From Craspedostauros australis (taxonomy: Eukaryota > Bacillariophyta > Bacillariophyceae > Mastogloiales > Achnanthaceae), in assembly GCA_026770025.1 (NCBI GenBank), contig JAMXDE010000011.1, positions 1,922,001 to 1,986,000 on the forward strand: DNA of 64,000 nt, read 5' to 3'. Under the pieces are notes generated by a model that saw nothing but the letters and a program-made list of their open reading frames with translations, was not told the origin of the DNA and ran no database searches. This document shows, piece by piece, positions 22,739 to 33,487 of this stretch. The position numbers were made by a program, and so were the translations under genes. Numbering within the stretch: position 1 is the stretch's first letter; every line of letters starts with the position of its first letter.

Positions 22739-24515
22739 ACATGTATATGTGCATCGTTCACCCGTTATTCTCTTATACATGTTTGGACGGAACAACTACA
22801 TTCGTGTCGATAGTATGCTGTGATTCGTCAGAATTACAGTAGAAATGGAACACACGAAAATGAGCAGAATCTTTGGAGGAAATTTGCAAACAACGATTTC
22901 TGAGAGAATTAGAAATCTCGTCCGTCCATCCATCAATGGAGACGTATGGTACCAAGAGAATCTCGAGGTACCTCCCAACTAAACCTCAGATGACGATATC
23001 ATCTGACAGATCACTGCATCACCAATGGAATGTGACATCTGGAGAGCAGAAGGACGCCTACTGACGTCGACAGGATGTCATCATGTCACCACGTGGACAT
23101 CTGTCTCGATGTCAGAGCAGGAGGCGAAGATCCGATGACCAAAGGACATCAGGATCATGGATACAGGAGGTGAAGTTCAAATGGTAAGTACTCATGGAGT
23201 AGGAGCCAGTACTGAATGAACAGAGTGTTGAATGCGGAGTACGCATCGAACGTGAAGTATCGTGTAGCACGAGTACATGATATTGAGAGAGAGAGAGAGA
23301 ATACGAAGAGTGGCGAGAGAGCATCTCACGTACTGACTCATAGTCGGGTCAGGAGATCGAATCTACAAGACAGATTGAAGCGCCGAGAGCATCAGGCAAG
23401 ACAACTGGTGTACACCAAGAGGATCGGAGTAACCAACTAATAAAATAGCAAACAAACGACTATCAACCAACACCATCTTCCACGATCGTAGGTTACCGTG
23501 AGCGGAACTTGCCAACAACTGTGTGCTACTGTGGATTATGCATGCTATGGCAAATGAAATTGAAAGAGATGGAGATGTTGAGCTCACAGTTCCAACAATG
23601 CAACAATAGGAATAGGAGATAACCAGAGACTATGAGAGACTGGGTTCCCCTGGATTTCCAACAATTATATACATCAATGTATTCCATGCACAAGAGACTT
23701 GCATGGATGGCTGTAGCATAACAGTAGAGAAAGACAATAAAATGCAGAGTAGAGTCAGTTTTTATCACTGTTTTGTAGGGATGGAGAGAGTATTTGTGGA
23801 AGGGAAGAATGAAGGAGGTTCGTCTCAGTGCAAAATCGCTGTCCACAAGTTTACACGGAAGTTGGATTTTCGTGTAACACTGTGACACGATCCGGAAGGG
23901 AAGGCCTTGCCGACTGCCAGTTTGGATGAAACTGGGGATGCAGTTGGCGAGGGATGGCCATCTGGGAAGATTGTAGTAGGTGACAATGAGTAGATTAGTA
24001 TGGTTGTTCTGATCTTAAGTTGTGCTATTTGTTTTATTGAATAGTCTGCATTGTGAGTCGATCAGTTTGCGACGAAGGATGAAGAAACGATATTCAGTTG
24101 GATAGTGCAGCTCTGCACTGACCTTCAGAGGTTCAGTGCTGAAGGCGGACGAGTCCTCTCTTTCTCTCTTTCTCCAGTATCTCATCGTAGTCGTTCTACG
24201 TTCGAGTACTAAGCCTTGACACCTTGATTGAGGTTGAGATCGAGAACACAGGTTGTCAGGCCGAGGGAATTGATGTAGGATTCCCTGCATGTGTTGAAGC
24301 GGGGAAAATATCTTGGCTGTTGTCGTGCAGGGTTGTCAGGTTGTGTAGCTGACACCGGAATTCAGGTTGGCTGCATTGCAATAGTTCAGGAGAGCATAGT
24401 TCCCAGGGTGTCTTGATCCCATTGACTCGGATAGTATTTGAGTCAGCAGTGATTCATGAGTGAGAGTGGGAGAAAGAGGGAAAGGAGGTATTGTTCCGTA
24501 TTTGTTGGTGGGAGG

Positions 24516-24540
24516 TTTCGCGCCAAAATTGACGCGCCAA
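24516..24540. promoter_or_regulatory. Paired E2F-like elements
   Basis: TTTCGCGCCAAA at 24516-24527 is followed at once by a second GCGCC core ending in AA (24531-24540). This matches the E2F/DP consensus TTTSSCGC on both strands. No gene start lies close by, so the function is doubtful. Confidence 0.2.
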
Positions 24541-25490
24541 TAACAATTTCATGGTGCGACACTGGACACACTAAGAGGAAAGTAGTCTGTTCTTTAGATG
24601 AACTTCAACTGTTCGTATGAAACCAGAACTCACTGATTTGCATGAAACACTCAACAAGGACACAATGGATAATGAATCCAGGCGAGGTGCAAGATCAGAC
24701 ACCTATTGAGCGTTCATGACGATCCGATCTTGCATCTCAATCACCATCACTTGCTCTGATGCAATCAATCCTCCATTTGCAAGTGCATTACATCCTTCTG
24801 CTTCCTGACAATGCAACCAATCAGATTGCAGGTCTACACAAGAACAGCGCGGCTCTTCCTTGTTCTGAATCCGAAGATTCGGATCAGACTTCCATGCCAA
24901 AGATATGCATCAATCTCAACCACAAGAGAAAGAGCTGTGTTGCTTGTTCTCATCAAAGTGGCTCATCCCATGGCTTTGCAAGCTTACTTTTCTATGATTT
25001 CTTCAGCTGACGAGTGCCTACCATAATCCACCCGATAGCAATCTACAACCTACCCAAATTACTATCAGTTCACATCGATCACTCTCTCTAGTTTTTCCTG
25101 CTTGAGTCTCAACAGCAAGTGGTTCATCAACCAGTTGAGAACAGGCCCTTGCTGGGAATGTGCCTCGAAAAGCACGGAACATTCACTAACACGAAGTAGA
25201 TGTAAATATTCAATCAACACTTCTCCCGACAGCAAGCAAACCAGCGGCAACAAGGGGCCAAAACTCTACAACTAGCGTTATCGTGTAATGCATTTTCCGT
25301 TCTCTGCAGGTAGTAGCGATACTACTATCAAGACGAAACACCATCTCTCTTTTTCCAATTGCACTAAAACTGAACTGGAGTAATCCTTTTGCCTCCCTCA
25401 TTACATGTGAGCACGATGTAGCGCTCCATTTTCCTCATCACAATCAGGCGGATGCTCGTAGTTGGGAGGTTGGTCTGCACCACTCCATGA

Positions 25491-28409
25491 TCAGGAACGC
25501 TCCTTCAAGTACTTGTAGGCTAGGCGCCACCATGACGAAGCCGCGCACGTCATCGCAGTGTCACCAGCGTCGTTCAGAATATCAACATCTGCATTGCGGA
25601 CTTCCACCAAGTGCTTGACGGTATCCAAGTTATCGCGTTGACTGGCCAGATGCAGCGGAGTTTGGCCCGCATCGTTCTGGCAATTGACATCTGCATCTGT
25701 TGATTCCAAGATGTATTTGACAACCCGCCATTTGTTGCCGGCACATGCCTTGTGAAGTGGGGTATCGCCCTTGTTATTCCTTGCATGGATGTCTGCGTTT
25801 CTTGATTCCACCAAGAATTTCACGGGGGAATATTTGTCCGCGAGCCCAGCCACAAGATGGAGTGGAGTGTCACCTCGCCTGTCCTGTACGTTGACATTTG
25901 CTTGCGTTGTTTCCAACATGTATTGCACAGCGTTCGCACGACCAGAGTAACATGCGTGAAGTAGCGGAGTGCTGCCGAAGTCATCTTGGGCGTTGATGTC
26001 TGCGTTGATTGAGTTCAAAATGCACTCCAGCATGGGAACATGTCCCGAGAAACACGCAGCATGGAGTAAAGTTCTCCCATAGTTGTCTTTGGCATCCGCG
26101 TTTGCGTTGCACGATTCCATCAAGTACTTCGCAATCTTCAAATAGCCGTACTCACATGCAGTGTAAAGTGGAGTGGCGCCTCCATTGTCTGTTGCTTCGA
26201 TAGCAACGTTGTACGATTCAATCAACCATTCGACGATATCAAACCTCCCGTCCTTACATGCGATATGAAGCATGGATGCGCCTCTGTCATCTCGGACGTT
26301 GAAGTCTACATCGGTCGATTCCAAGATATACTTGACGACATCTGTCTCCCTGTGCTCCATTGCAAGATAGAGTGGTGGGGTGCTTTGGGCACGGTTGCAG
26401 TGATTGATATCCATCTTGCCCGACTCCAGCAAGGCCTTCACCATGTTCAAACTCCCTCCGGCGCATCCATAGTGAAGTGCAGTCCAACCATTTTCATCTG
26501 TAGCATTGATGTTTGCATTCGTTGATTCAATCATGTACATGGCAGCATCCTGCCGGCAGGACCTACATGCCAGGCAGAGCACAGATATGCCATCGCTATC
26601 ACACGCATTGACATCTGCGTCCCATGTCTCCACCAAATACTTCACCATCTCCAACTCCAGATTCTGAGCTGCATAAACGAGTGGTGTGGAACCCTTCTTA
26701 GTTTGGAGAGTGACGTCGACATTTGCATCGGGTGATCTCAAGAGGTAATCAACCACGTCGATGTGGTTGTTCAAGCATGCAATGTGAAGTGGGGTCCCAC
26801 CACAGGTGGTAATGGTAGTCAAGTCCGATCTGCCTGACTCTACCAAACACTTCACCACGCCCAAGTCGCCTTTCATACATGCTTCGTGAAGCGGGGTCTG
26901 CATGTCATGGGAACTGCTTTGAATGTTGATGTCTGCATTCGTCGATTCCACAATGTACTTGACAACATCCATGTGGCTGTTCGAACACGCGAGATGGAGT
27001 GGACTGAGATCGCTGTTGTCTTGTGCGTTGATGTTTGAATTCCCTGCTTCCACCAGTAACTTCACAGTGGCCAAGTCACCCGCGGCGCATGCGTGATGCA
27101 AGAGGGTCATGCCGTCCTTTCCTTGCCTATTGATGTCGACCTTGCCTGACTCCACAAGGCACTTCACAACATCCGAGAGGCCGCCCATGCATGCCCAATC
27201 AAGTAGAGTGGACTCTCCCTTCATGGTAGTGTCGACATCTACCTTGGCAGACTGCACCATGTATCTGATGACATCCACATGGCCGTTGGAACATGCACAA
27301 GCCAATGGAGCATCGTGATTGCAATTTTTGGCATTTACGTTCACGATGCCTGTTTCCACCAAGTACGTCACAACATCCACATGGCCATTGGAACATGCAC
27401 AAATCAATGGAGTATCGCGATTGCAATTTTTGGCGTTTACGTTCGCGTTGCCTGATTCCACCAAGTACCTCACGACATCCACATGGCCATTGGAACATGC
27501 ACGATGCAGTGATGTCTCGCCATTCTCATCCTTCACTTGGACAGTCCGTTTGTGTGACTTCACCACTTGCTTGACCATCTCCAGATCTCCTTTCGAAGAT
27601 GCAAGATGGAGCGCGGCTACGATGGAAGGATTTGAAGAGCCCATGCTTGGTTCGCATGACTCTAACAAACGCTTGACGATCTCCATGCGACCATGTCTGG
27701 CCGCAAGCTGCATCGCGGTATTGCCATCCTGATTTCGGATGCTTCCATCCGCGGCGCCAGTCTCCATCCAATAATCCACAATCTCGAGATGACCTTTCAT
27801 GCATGCGTAATGGAACGCGGTGTTGCCGAAGCTATCTTGAATGTTGATATCCGCTTCGCATGATTCTGCCAGGTATTTGACAATTGCCAAATGACCATGA
27901 AGGCATGCTGTATGGAGCACGGTCTCGCCAGCCTTGTCCTGCTTGGTGGTATCTGCTGAGTAAGATCCCACCAGGCTCTTCAAGATGTCCAAATGACCCT
28001 CAAGACATGCATAGTGGAGCGCAGTCTTGCCAAGGTTATCTCGGGAGGCGACATCTGCTGCGTGTGACTCGATCAGGTATTGCATGATGTCGGTACTACC
28101 TCGTGCACATGCGGCATGGAGTGCGGTCTCTCCGTCCTCGGATCGAACGTTGGGATCTGCTTTACATGTTTCCAAAAGGTGCTTGACCATATCCAGTTGA
28201 CCACTAGAGCATGCGGCTTGGAGGAGACCCTTGCCAGATCCATCCTTGATGGTGTCAATGGGGGTACGAGGAGACGGAGTTCTCCATGCGTCGAATGCAC
28301 CCAGATCTCCCTGTTCGACGGCATGGAAGAGATTCCGGTCGGTCATTGCTGGCTCGTTGGAGTTGTTACGTGTTGATTCAAGGGAGCGAAGAGACGGCCG
28401 TCTTGTCAT
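25491..28409 (-). CDS. Ankyrin-repeat protein, copy 2 (full length)
   Basis: 972 residues with roughly 26 ankyrin repeats and nothing else recognisable. The N-terminus MTDRNLFHAVEQGDLGAFDAW looks like a natural capping repeat, which argues that this copy is ancestral and copy 1 was deleted. Repeats in the N-terminal fifth (for example GETVLHTACLHGHLAIVKYL) have no counterpart in copy 1. Otherwise the two proteins align with scattered substitutions, some clustered in single repeats. An open frame continues upstream to 28988, but it is frameshifted in copy 1, so the start was placed at 28409. Predicted soluble scaffold; partner unknown. Confidence 0.87.
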   Translation of the reverse strand: MTRRPSLRSLESTRNNSNEPAMTDRNLFHAVEQGDLGAFDAWRTPSPRTPIDTIKDGSGKGLLQAACSSGQLDMVKHLLETCKADPNVRSEDGETALHAACARGSTDIMQYLIESHAADVASRDNLGKTALHYACLEGHLDILKSLVGSYSADTTKQDKAGETVLHTACLHGHLAIVKYLAESCEADINIQDSFGNTAFHYACMKGHLEIVDYWMETGAADGSIRNQDGNTAMQLAARHGRMEIVKRLLESCEPSMGSSNPSIVAALHLASSKGDLEMVKQVVKSHKRTVQVKDENGETSLHRACSNGHVDVVRYLVESGNANVNAKNCNRDTPLICACSNGHVDVVTYLVETGIVNVNAKNCNHDAPLACACSNGHVDVIRYMVQSAKVDVDTTMKGESTLLDWACMGGLSDVVKCLVESGKVDINRQGKDGMTLLHHACAAGDLATVKLLVEAGNSNINAQDNSDLSPLHLACSNSHMDVVKYIVESTNADINIQSSSHDMQTPLHEACMKGDLGVVKCLVESGRSDLTTITTCGGTPLHIACLNNHIDVVDYLLRSPDANVDVTLQTKKGSTPLVYAAQNLELEMVKYLVETWDADVNACDSDGISVLCLACRSCRQDAAMYMIESTNANINATDENGWTALHYGCAGGSLNMVKALLESGKMDINHCNRAQSTPPLYLAMEHRETDVVKYILESTDVDFNVRDDRGASMLHIACKDGRFDIVEWLIESYNVAIEATDNGGATPLYTACEYGYLKIAKYLMESCNANADAKDNYGRTLLHAACFSGHVPMLECILNSINADINAQDDFGSTPLLHACYSGRANAVQYMLETTQANVNVQDRRGDTPLHLVAGLADKYSPVKFLVESRNADIHARNNKGDTPLHKACAGNKWRVVKYILESTDADVNCQNDAGQTPLHLASQRDNLDTVKHLVEVRNADVDILNDAGDTAMTCAASSWWRLAYKYLKERS

Positions 28410-29313
28410 TCGCGTCCATCCAACCCTATGGGACTGCTGCTGGTGATGGCTGGTATGGCGCACTGGAGAAGTGAACAAGAGAAAGAGTGGAGGCAAGATG
28501 AAGACCATGGCTGAAGGTGACTCGGATCTGTTTGCAGTTGGAACTTTATGGAGCTTTATGGTGGCAATGGCCGTTGCTTCTTTTGTGGCAATCGGCTGAG
28601 TGTGCTGGTATGGTAACAGATCACAGGCGTTGGTGATGCTTGGGCGATTCTTCTGATGCCACCCAACAAGCAAACACCGTGACATCTCTTGGTGCAGGTA
28701 ACACGATCGAGTCTCTCGCAACATTCTCAGGTTTTGCGGCAAACCTGAAATTGGGCTGGCTCGGCACTCCCACACGATCCGTTGTATCGGTGTCAACCTC
28801 CGAGTATGTACTATGTCCATAGACTGAAAGATGCGACGGAGACGAGGCCATTCGCACGTACAACGCCCACGGGAGGAAATGTCACAAGAGAGGCAGCCCA
28901 AAGTAAGATGGAACGATCGGAGACACTTCAATTCGTAGATGGAGTGCATGCCGCTCTGCCCTGGAAGTCCACTCCGAATCAAGGTCATAGTGTCAGTATG
29001 CAGTCGTCGGATTGTGGTTCAGAAAGTGAGAAGGAAAGACTAGAGTACTCTTACTCTGCAATATTTTGTTTCGTGTGATTGCAACAACATGCAGGCAAGC
29101 ATACAGATGAAGAGTATTGCGCAACGGCAGAAAACACACACGCACACACGATTGCATGTACGTACGTGGATGAATGCTGTCTAAGCGCCATGATGGAATA
29201 CGTAAGTAGGTGGTCGTCGTCGTCGTCGCTCTCTCTCTCTCTCTGTCTCTCTCTAGAGAGAGATGTAGAGTGCACATAGTGTGCACTTCATTCTACCCAT
29301 TTGAGTATGCCGT
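28410..29313. other. Intergenic, ankyrin copy 2 to HflX copy 2
   Basis: Counterpart of 18742-19615. It differs by point changes, a 10-bp insertion near 28548 and an expanded CT/GA microsatellite near 29228-29263. No gene is supported. Confidence 0.6.
29228..29263. repeat. (CT)n/(GA)n microsatellite
   Basis: A CT run turning into AGAGAGAGA, present in copy 2 of the duplication. Copy 1 has only a short GAGAGAGAG at the matching place (about 19560-19572), so the array changed after duplication. Confidence 0.85.
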
Positions 29314-31284
29314 CTAGCTTCGTTGCTTGTGCCTGCCACGTCCAAGGGCCACCCAGTCGATCCCATCGTCATTATCGTTGTCACCACCACCCGTCGCAAC
29401 AGCCGATGCTTGTCCCATCCCCTCATCGGAGGCCACGCTGTACTGCTGCAGACGGTTGGCGATCGACTGGGGAACTCTGCCCATCACGTAGGTCCCCTGC
29501 GGTCGGTAATCGATCGTCTCGACGTTGCCTTGTTCGTGGATGAGATTGAGCTCATCGCCCAGACTGTACGGCAGCTCCAGCTCGATTGGCACCAGCAAAT
29601 CGGCCAACGCATCTTCGACGACCGCCACGAAGTCCTGCAAACCGTCTCCGTGCAGGGACGACACGGCCACCGTGTTTTCCGCCATGGCGGCTTCGTACCT
29701 CAGGTACTCGGCGTCATCTTCGTCGAGCAGGTCGATCTTGTTGAAGACGCGCACCATGGGCTTGTCGCTGGCATCGATGTCTGCCAGAACCTTGCGCACG
29801 GCCCGTTCCTGCTTGTCCCACGCCGGGTTGGACACGTCGATGACATGGACGAGGACATCGGCCTCCCGGACTTCCTCCAAGGTGGCGCGGAAGGCCGCGA
29901 CGAGATGGGTGGGGAGCTTCTGGATGAACCCGACGGTGTCCGTGAGCAGCACCTCCGGATGTGTCTTGTATCCCGGAAGCTTGACCTTGCGCGTCGTGGG
30001 GTCGAGGGTGGCGAAGAGCATGGATTCGGCCATGACACCGGCTCGCGTGAGGTAGTTGAGCATCGTCGACTTGCCGGCGTTCGTGTAGCCCACGAGGGAG
30101 AGGATTGGCAGGCCCGTTCGCGATCGACCTCTGCGATGCATGGCACGCTGCTTCTGGACGTTGTTGATCTTCTCCTTGAGGACGATGATGCGGTCGCGCA
30201 CGAGACGCTTGTCGATCTCGAGCTGCGATTCTCCAGGTCCTCGCAGACCGACGCCGCCGGCGCCGGATTGGCGTTCCAAATGCGTCCACATCTTGGTGAG
30301 CCTTGGCTTGCGGTACTCGTGCAGTGCGAGGTCGACCTGCAGCTTACCTTCCTTCGTCTTGGCGTGCTGTGCGAAGATGTCTAGAATGAGCGCGGTGCGG
30401 TCGACGACCTTGATCTCACGCTCGGAGACGAGAAAATCATTCTGCAGCAGCTTGCGATTGAAGGTGTTCTCGAGGGTCTTTTGCTGGCCAGGGCTGAGTT
30501 CCGCATCGAAGACGATCGTGCAACATCCTTGCTCCTCCATCAGCGCCTTGGCCTCCTGCACCTTGCCTGTGCCGACGTATGTCTTGGGATTGATCTCCTG
30601 CAGTCGCTGCGTGATCTCGGCGCCGATCTCCATACCGGCCGTGCGGATTAACTCCCGCATCTCGATCAGGGACTCCTCCAGTGTGAAGACTGGCGCATCC
30701 TGCCCATTCTCCAACGGGTTGTAGTAGCGTTCCGACCGCTTCGCTTTGCGCTGCAGTCCCAAGTCTTCGACGCCGATCAGAATGCAGCGTTCCACCTTGC
30801 GTCGGATGCCTTTTTCATCGACGTAGAGACGATCTTCGCGTTCTGTGAGGATGTCGTCCTCATCACGTGTGAATGCGGTGAACTCTCCATCACCCTCCAC
30901 GTCGGTGTCGCCGTCCATCATGAGGCTCGCCTCATCGCCATCCTCTTCAAAGAAGGACATGCTAGCCATGTCATCATCCGCCGTGTTGGCGAATTCCATC
31001 ATGGCATCGATGGGTCGTTGCTGCGGCTGCGCGGAATGTCCATCGTCCGCATCATCGCTGGAATGATCTCCCACCTGAAAGACAGGGTCATTGCCATTCG
31101 TCTGCTGAGAAAGCGTCGTCTGATGGTTGGCTGCGGCCGGTTCGAGACCGTTTCTGCTGAGTAAGTGCTGCGGAGGAGATCTCGGGAGGAAAGCCACCGA
31201 CGATGTGATCATCGAAAGCATCGCAGCGGATCTCATGATCGACCGCGTTGTGCACCATGAGGTGCTGCTCGTTTGTCTCGTCAT
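29314..31284 (-). CDS. hflX: HflX/GTPBP6-family GTPase, copy 2
   Basis: 656 residues, the same length as copy 1 (19616-21586). It has identical G1 (GYTNAGKST), G3 (DTVGF) and G4 (NKID) motifs and the same leader [20 protein letters not shown]. By eye the residue differences are confined to the leader and linker (for example ALSLQTNDN versus [16 protein letters not shown] versus MASMSFF, NLMMDG versus SLMMDG) plus one Arg/His change (SSLRGDG versus SSLHGDG). The GTPase core is otherwise unchanged. Homology with copy 1 ends 51 bp upstream of the ATG, so this copy has its own promoter, shared divergently with the EGF-protein gene. Role as for copy 1: ribosome rescue or assembly, probably in an organelle. 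Confidence 0.92.
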   Translation of the reverse strand: MTRQTSSTSWCTTRSIMRSAAMLSMITSSVAFLPRSPPQHLLSRNGLEPAAANHQTTLSQQTNGNDPVFQVGDHSSDDADDGHSAQPQQRPIDAMMEFANTADDDMASMSFFEEDGDEASLMMDGDTDVEGDGEFTAFTRDEDDILTEREDRLYVDEKGIRRKVERCILIGVEDLGLQRKAKRSERYYNPLENGQDAPVFTLEESLIEMRELIRTAGMEIGAEITQRLQEINPKTYVGTGKVQEAKALMEEQGCCTIVFDAELSPGQQKTLENTFNRKLLQNDFLVSEREIKVVDRTALILDIFAQHAKTKEGKLQVDLALHEYRKPRLTKMWTHLERQSGAGGVGLRGPGESQLEIDKRLVRDRIIVLKEKINNVQKQRAMHRRGRSRTGLPILSLVGYTNAGKSTMLNYLTRAGVMAESMLFATLDPTTRKVKLPGYKTHPEVLLTDTVGFIQKLPTHLVAAFRATLEEVREADVLVHVIDVSNPAWDKQERAVRKVLADIDASDKPMVRVFNKIDLLDEDDAEYLRYEAAMAENTVAVSSLHGDGLQDFVAVVEDALADLLVPIELELPYSLGDELNLIHEQGNVETIDYRPQGTYVMGRVPQSIANRLQQYSVASDEGMGQASAVATGGGDNDNDDGIDWVALGRGRHKQRS

Positions 31285-31335
31285 GGTGGGTCTGAGTGGA
31301 ATGGTATCGTCTATCGTCTATCGTCTGGCTGAGAT

Positions 31336-32245
31336 CTTGTGTCTTGTATGATGGGATTGGATTGGATTGGATGTGTGGCTCCGTTTTCTGCTAGCTATCG
31401 CAATCGCTGCGATTGTTGATGCACTAATACGAGAAGGCTGTGAGTCGAATGCTGTTGTTGGTCTCTCTTGATGTTGCACGATTGGAGGTATGCATCAGCA
31501 GATGAGTGGTAGACAGACGGAGAGAGATGACAAGCGGCCACCACAACCATCTCCGGATGAGGTGGTGTTCGTTTTTTCTGTTGATGTGTTGTTGTTGTTG
31601 ATGTTGATGTTTTGGCACACTTCCACGTTCTCTTTTTTCTGTGTTGGCCATCATGCTGTCGAATTGATTGGCGTCAGAAAAGTCAAGTTGTAGCATACCC
31701 TCTTATTGGTATTCAGAAGCTGTTCTCTTTGATACTATTTAAAGTGTACATTCAAATCGCGACCGTTTGATTCCTTTTTTGCATTGTTTTCGAAATGTCT
31801 GATCAATGTCTCATACATGTCTCGCAAGACTTGTTGATGCGATGAATCACGTCCACATTTTCGGCCTCATGTTTTGTTCAACAAAATCGCAGAGGCGATG
31901 AAATCGAACAACAGAGCAGTTGTTGCAGACGACGATGGGATCGGCGATGATGCATGCAACAGAGCACATCACATCACATCATACGCCGAGTACGAGTACA
32001 TACTTCGCAACAACAGAACAAGAGGCAAATCGGGAAGATCTATCACAACAACGGGAAGCAAAGCAGAGCACACACACAATCATCAGTCATACTCACACTG
32101 CCACCAGCAACACCTGAACAGAGTCATCAGTCGCATTCAGCAACAATCGCAAGCGCAGGAGCCAAACATGAAAGCATCCTCACACCAACAAAAGCGACTG
32201 CGACTGCAATCACGGCAGGCGTCAAAGACACTATCATCCAGCAAG
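31336..32245. other. Divergent intergenic region HflX copy 2/EGF protein
   Basis: About 0.9 kb with promoters for both neighbours. The plus-strand frame is open from 31874 but is Gln/His/Ser-rich and precedes the signal peptide, so it was treated as 5' UTR. Confidence 0.5.
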
Positions 32246-33223
32246 ATGGCACTGCATTCCGCAACGACGCTGCAGCTGGTCGTGTCCCTCTTCCTTCTTC
32301 TTCAATGCACCATCATCTCAACGTCCGCTCAATACACCGACTCCTTTGCCTATCACGATGTTTGCATAACGGACGACGAATGCGCCAACGGCGGCACATG
32401 CCGGGACGCCAACGTCTCCAAGATGGGATACAGGCACTGCCATTGCAAACCGGAATACTCCGGCTCCCATTGCACCATCCATTGCCCATTGACATGCCAC
32501 AACGGAGGTCGATGCCAAAAGACGCCGGAAGCCGAAACCGAGTCGTTGGTCGATTCCGATACGGACGGCGAACTGTACAACTGCAAGTGCTTCGGTCATT
32601 TCACCGGCAAATTCTGCGAAGTTCCTTATATCAACTGCGGAGATGCCGAGCGGTGCTTCAACGGCGGGACCTGCGTCGTGCGGGATGGTGTTGCGGAAGA
32701 TACCAAGAGCACGAGCCAGCATCACTGCTCCTGTCCCGAGGGATGGACTGGAAATTCGTGCGAGGAACGTGCGCAGACGACGACACAACCGAAGGAAGAC
32801 GCAGATACGGACAGCAGCAACAGCACATCTACGAATACAGCCACGGACACAACAGCCAAAGATGATACTGAGGCATCCACGGTGCTTGACGACATCGCCA
32901 CAACTGCAACGCCACCGCCATCAACGGCTGCAGCGACGCCAAAAGGCGATACCCACAGTGATGTGGTTCGATCTATGTGGAAGAAGGTTTCTTGGGCCAT
33001 GATGGGAACCGGCGTCGTGGGATTGACGTTCGTGGCGGTTGCGTGGGTGAGTCACAGTCGACGCACGCAGCGCATCACCAGGCAGCATCAACGCCTTTCG
33101 CAGAAGGAGTGGCGAGTGGACTCGGATCATGACGAAGACTTTGATGACGAATTCACCATTCATGGTGTGGAGGACATGAGCAAGATTCACATCAGTCGCG
33201 GGTTGATGTTGAATGTGATTTAG
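32246..33223 (+). CDS. EGF-like single-pass membrane protein
   Basis: 325 residues. Signal peptide (1 to about 29, MALHSATTLQLVVSLFLLLQ then TSA/Q). Three EGF-like modules with six-Cys spacing follow: about 37-72 (CITDDECANGGTC), about 74-117 (CPLTCHNGGRC with a longer acidic loop) and about 130-175 (CGDAERCFNGGTC...CSCPEGWTGNSC). Then a Thr/Ser/Asp-rich, probably glycosylated stalk (about 178-245), a membrane helix (about 250-270) and a short cytoplasmic tail with an acidic DHDEDFDDEF patch. Likely a cell-surface adhesion or ligand-binding protein; no catalytic domain. The start at 32246 was chosen for its context (AAGATGG) and direct lead into the hydrophobic core. Met at 32168 is an alternative adding 26 basic/polar residues. 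Confidence 0.75.
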   Translation: MALHSATTLQLVVSLFLLLQCTIISTSAQYTDSFAYHDVCITDDECANGGTCRDANVSKMGYRHCHCKPEYSGSHCTIHCPLTCHNGGRCQKTPEAETESLVDSDTDGELYNCKCFGHFTGKFCEVPYINCGDAERCFNGGTCVVRDGVAEDTKSTSQHHCSCPEGWTGNSCEERAQTTTQPKEDADTDSSNSTSTNTATDTTAKDDTEASTVLDDIATTATPPPSTAAATPKGDTHSDVVRSMWKKVSWAMMGTGVVGLTFVAVAWVSHSRRTQRITRQHQRLSQKEWRVDSDHDEDFDDEFTIHGVEDMSKIHISRGLMLNVI

Positions 33224-33487
33224 AGCGCTTGCCTCGGCAGCACTGGGGGAGTGGGAGTCGTGCCACAGAAAAGTAGAAGATTGTTACTATGCCATGACAT
33301 GGTACACATCAATAATCACAGTGTTGGTAGCAACACGTTGGCTTTCAGTTTTGACAATACTCTATTTCACTCCACGTTGCTCTCTTCAGCGCTGTTGTCA
33401 TATTGTTGCCATTCCTACCCTATTTGTTCTACTCTACCATACGTACTGACTACGAGAACTGCCACTACACGCATTCTACGATCTCCC

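Larger units (their letters stand above)
21638..25313. other. Single-copy spacer between the direct duplications
   Basis: 3.7 kb without a recognisable gene. It contains a GA run near 23285-23300, an E2F-like pair at 24516-24540, and one plausible short exon (22629-22738, see its own entry). The other open frames (for example 22773-22978 minus, 24759-25026 plus) overlap in several frames and have no family resemblance. AT content is higher than in the flanking genes. Confidence 0.5.
25314..31335. repeat. Direct segmental duplication, copy 2 (ankyrin + HflX)
   Basis: Second copy of the 16204-21637 block in the same orientation. It contains the full-length ankyrin gene and an HflX gene with only a handful of residue changes. 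An additional CT/GA microsatellite (about 29228-29263) lies 3' of HflX. Confidence 0.93.

Noticed and set aside
28410-28988. N-terminal extension of ankyrin copy 2
   Set aside because: A 10-bp difference between the copies shifts the frame in copy 1, so it is not conserved as coding sequence.
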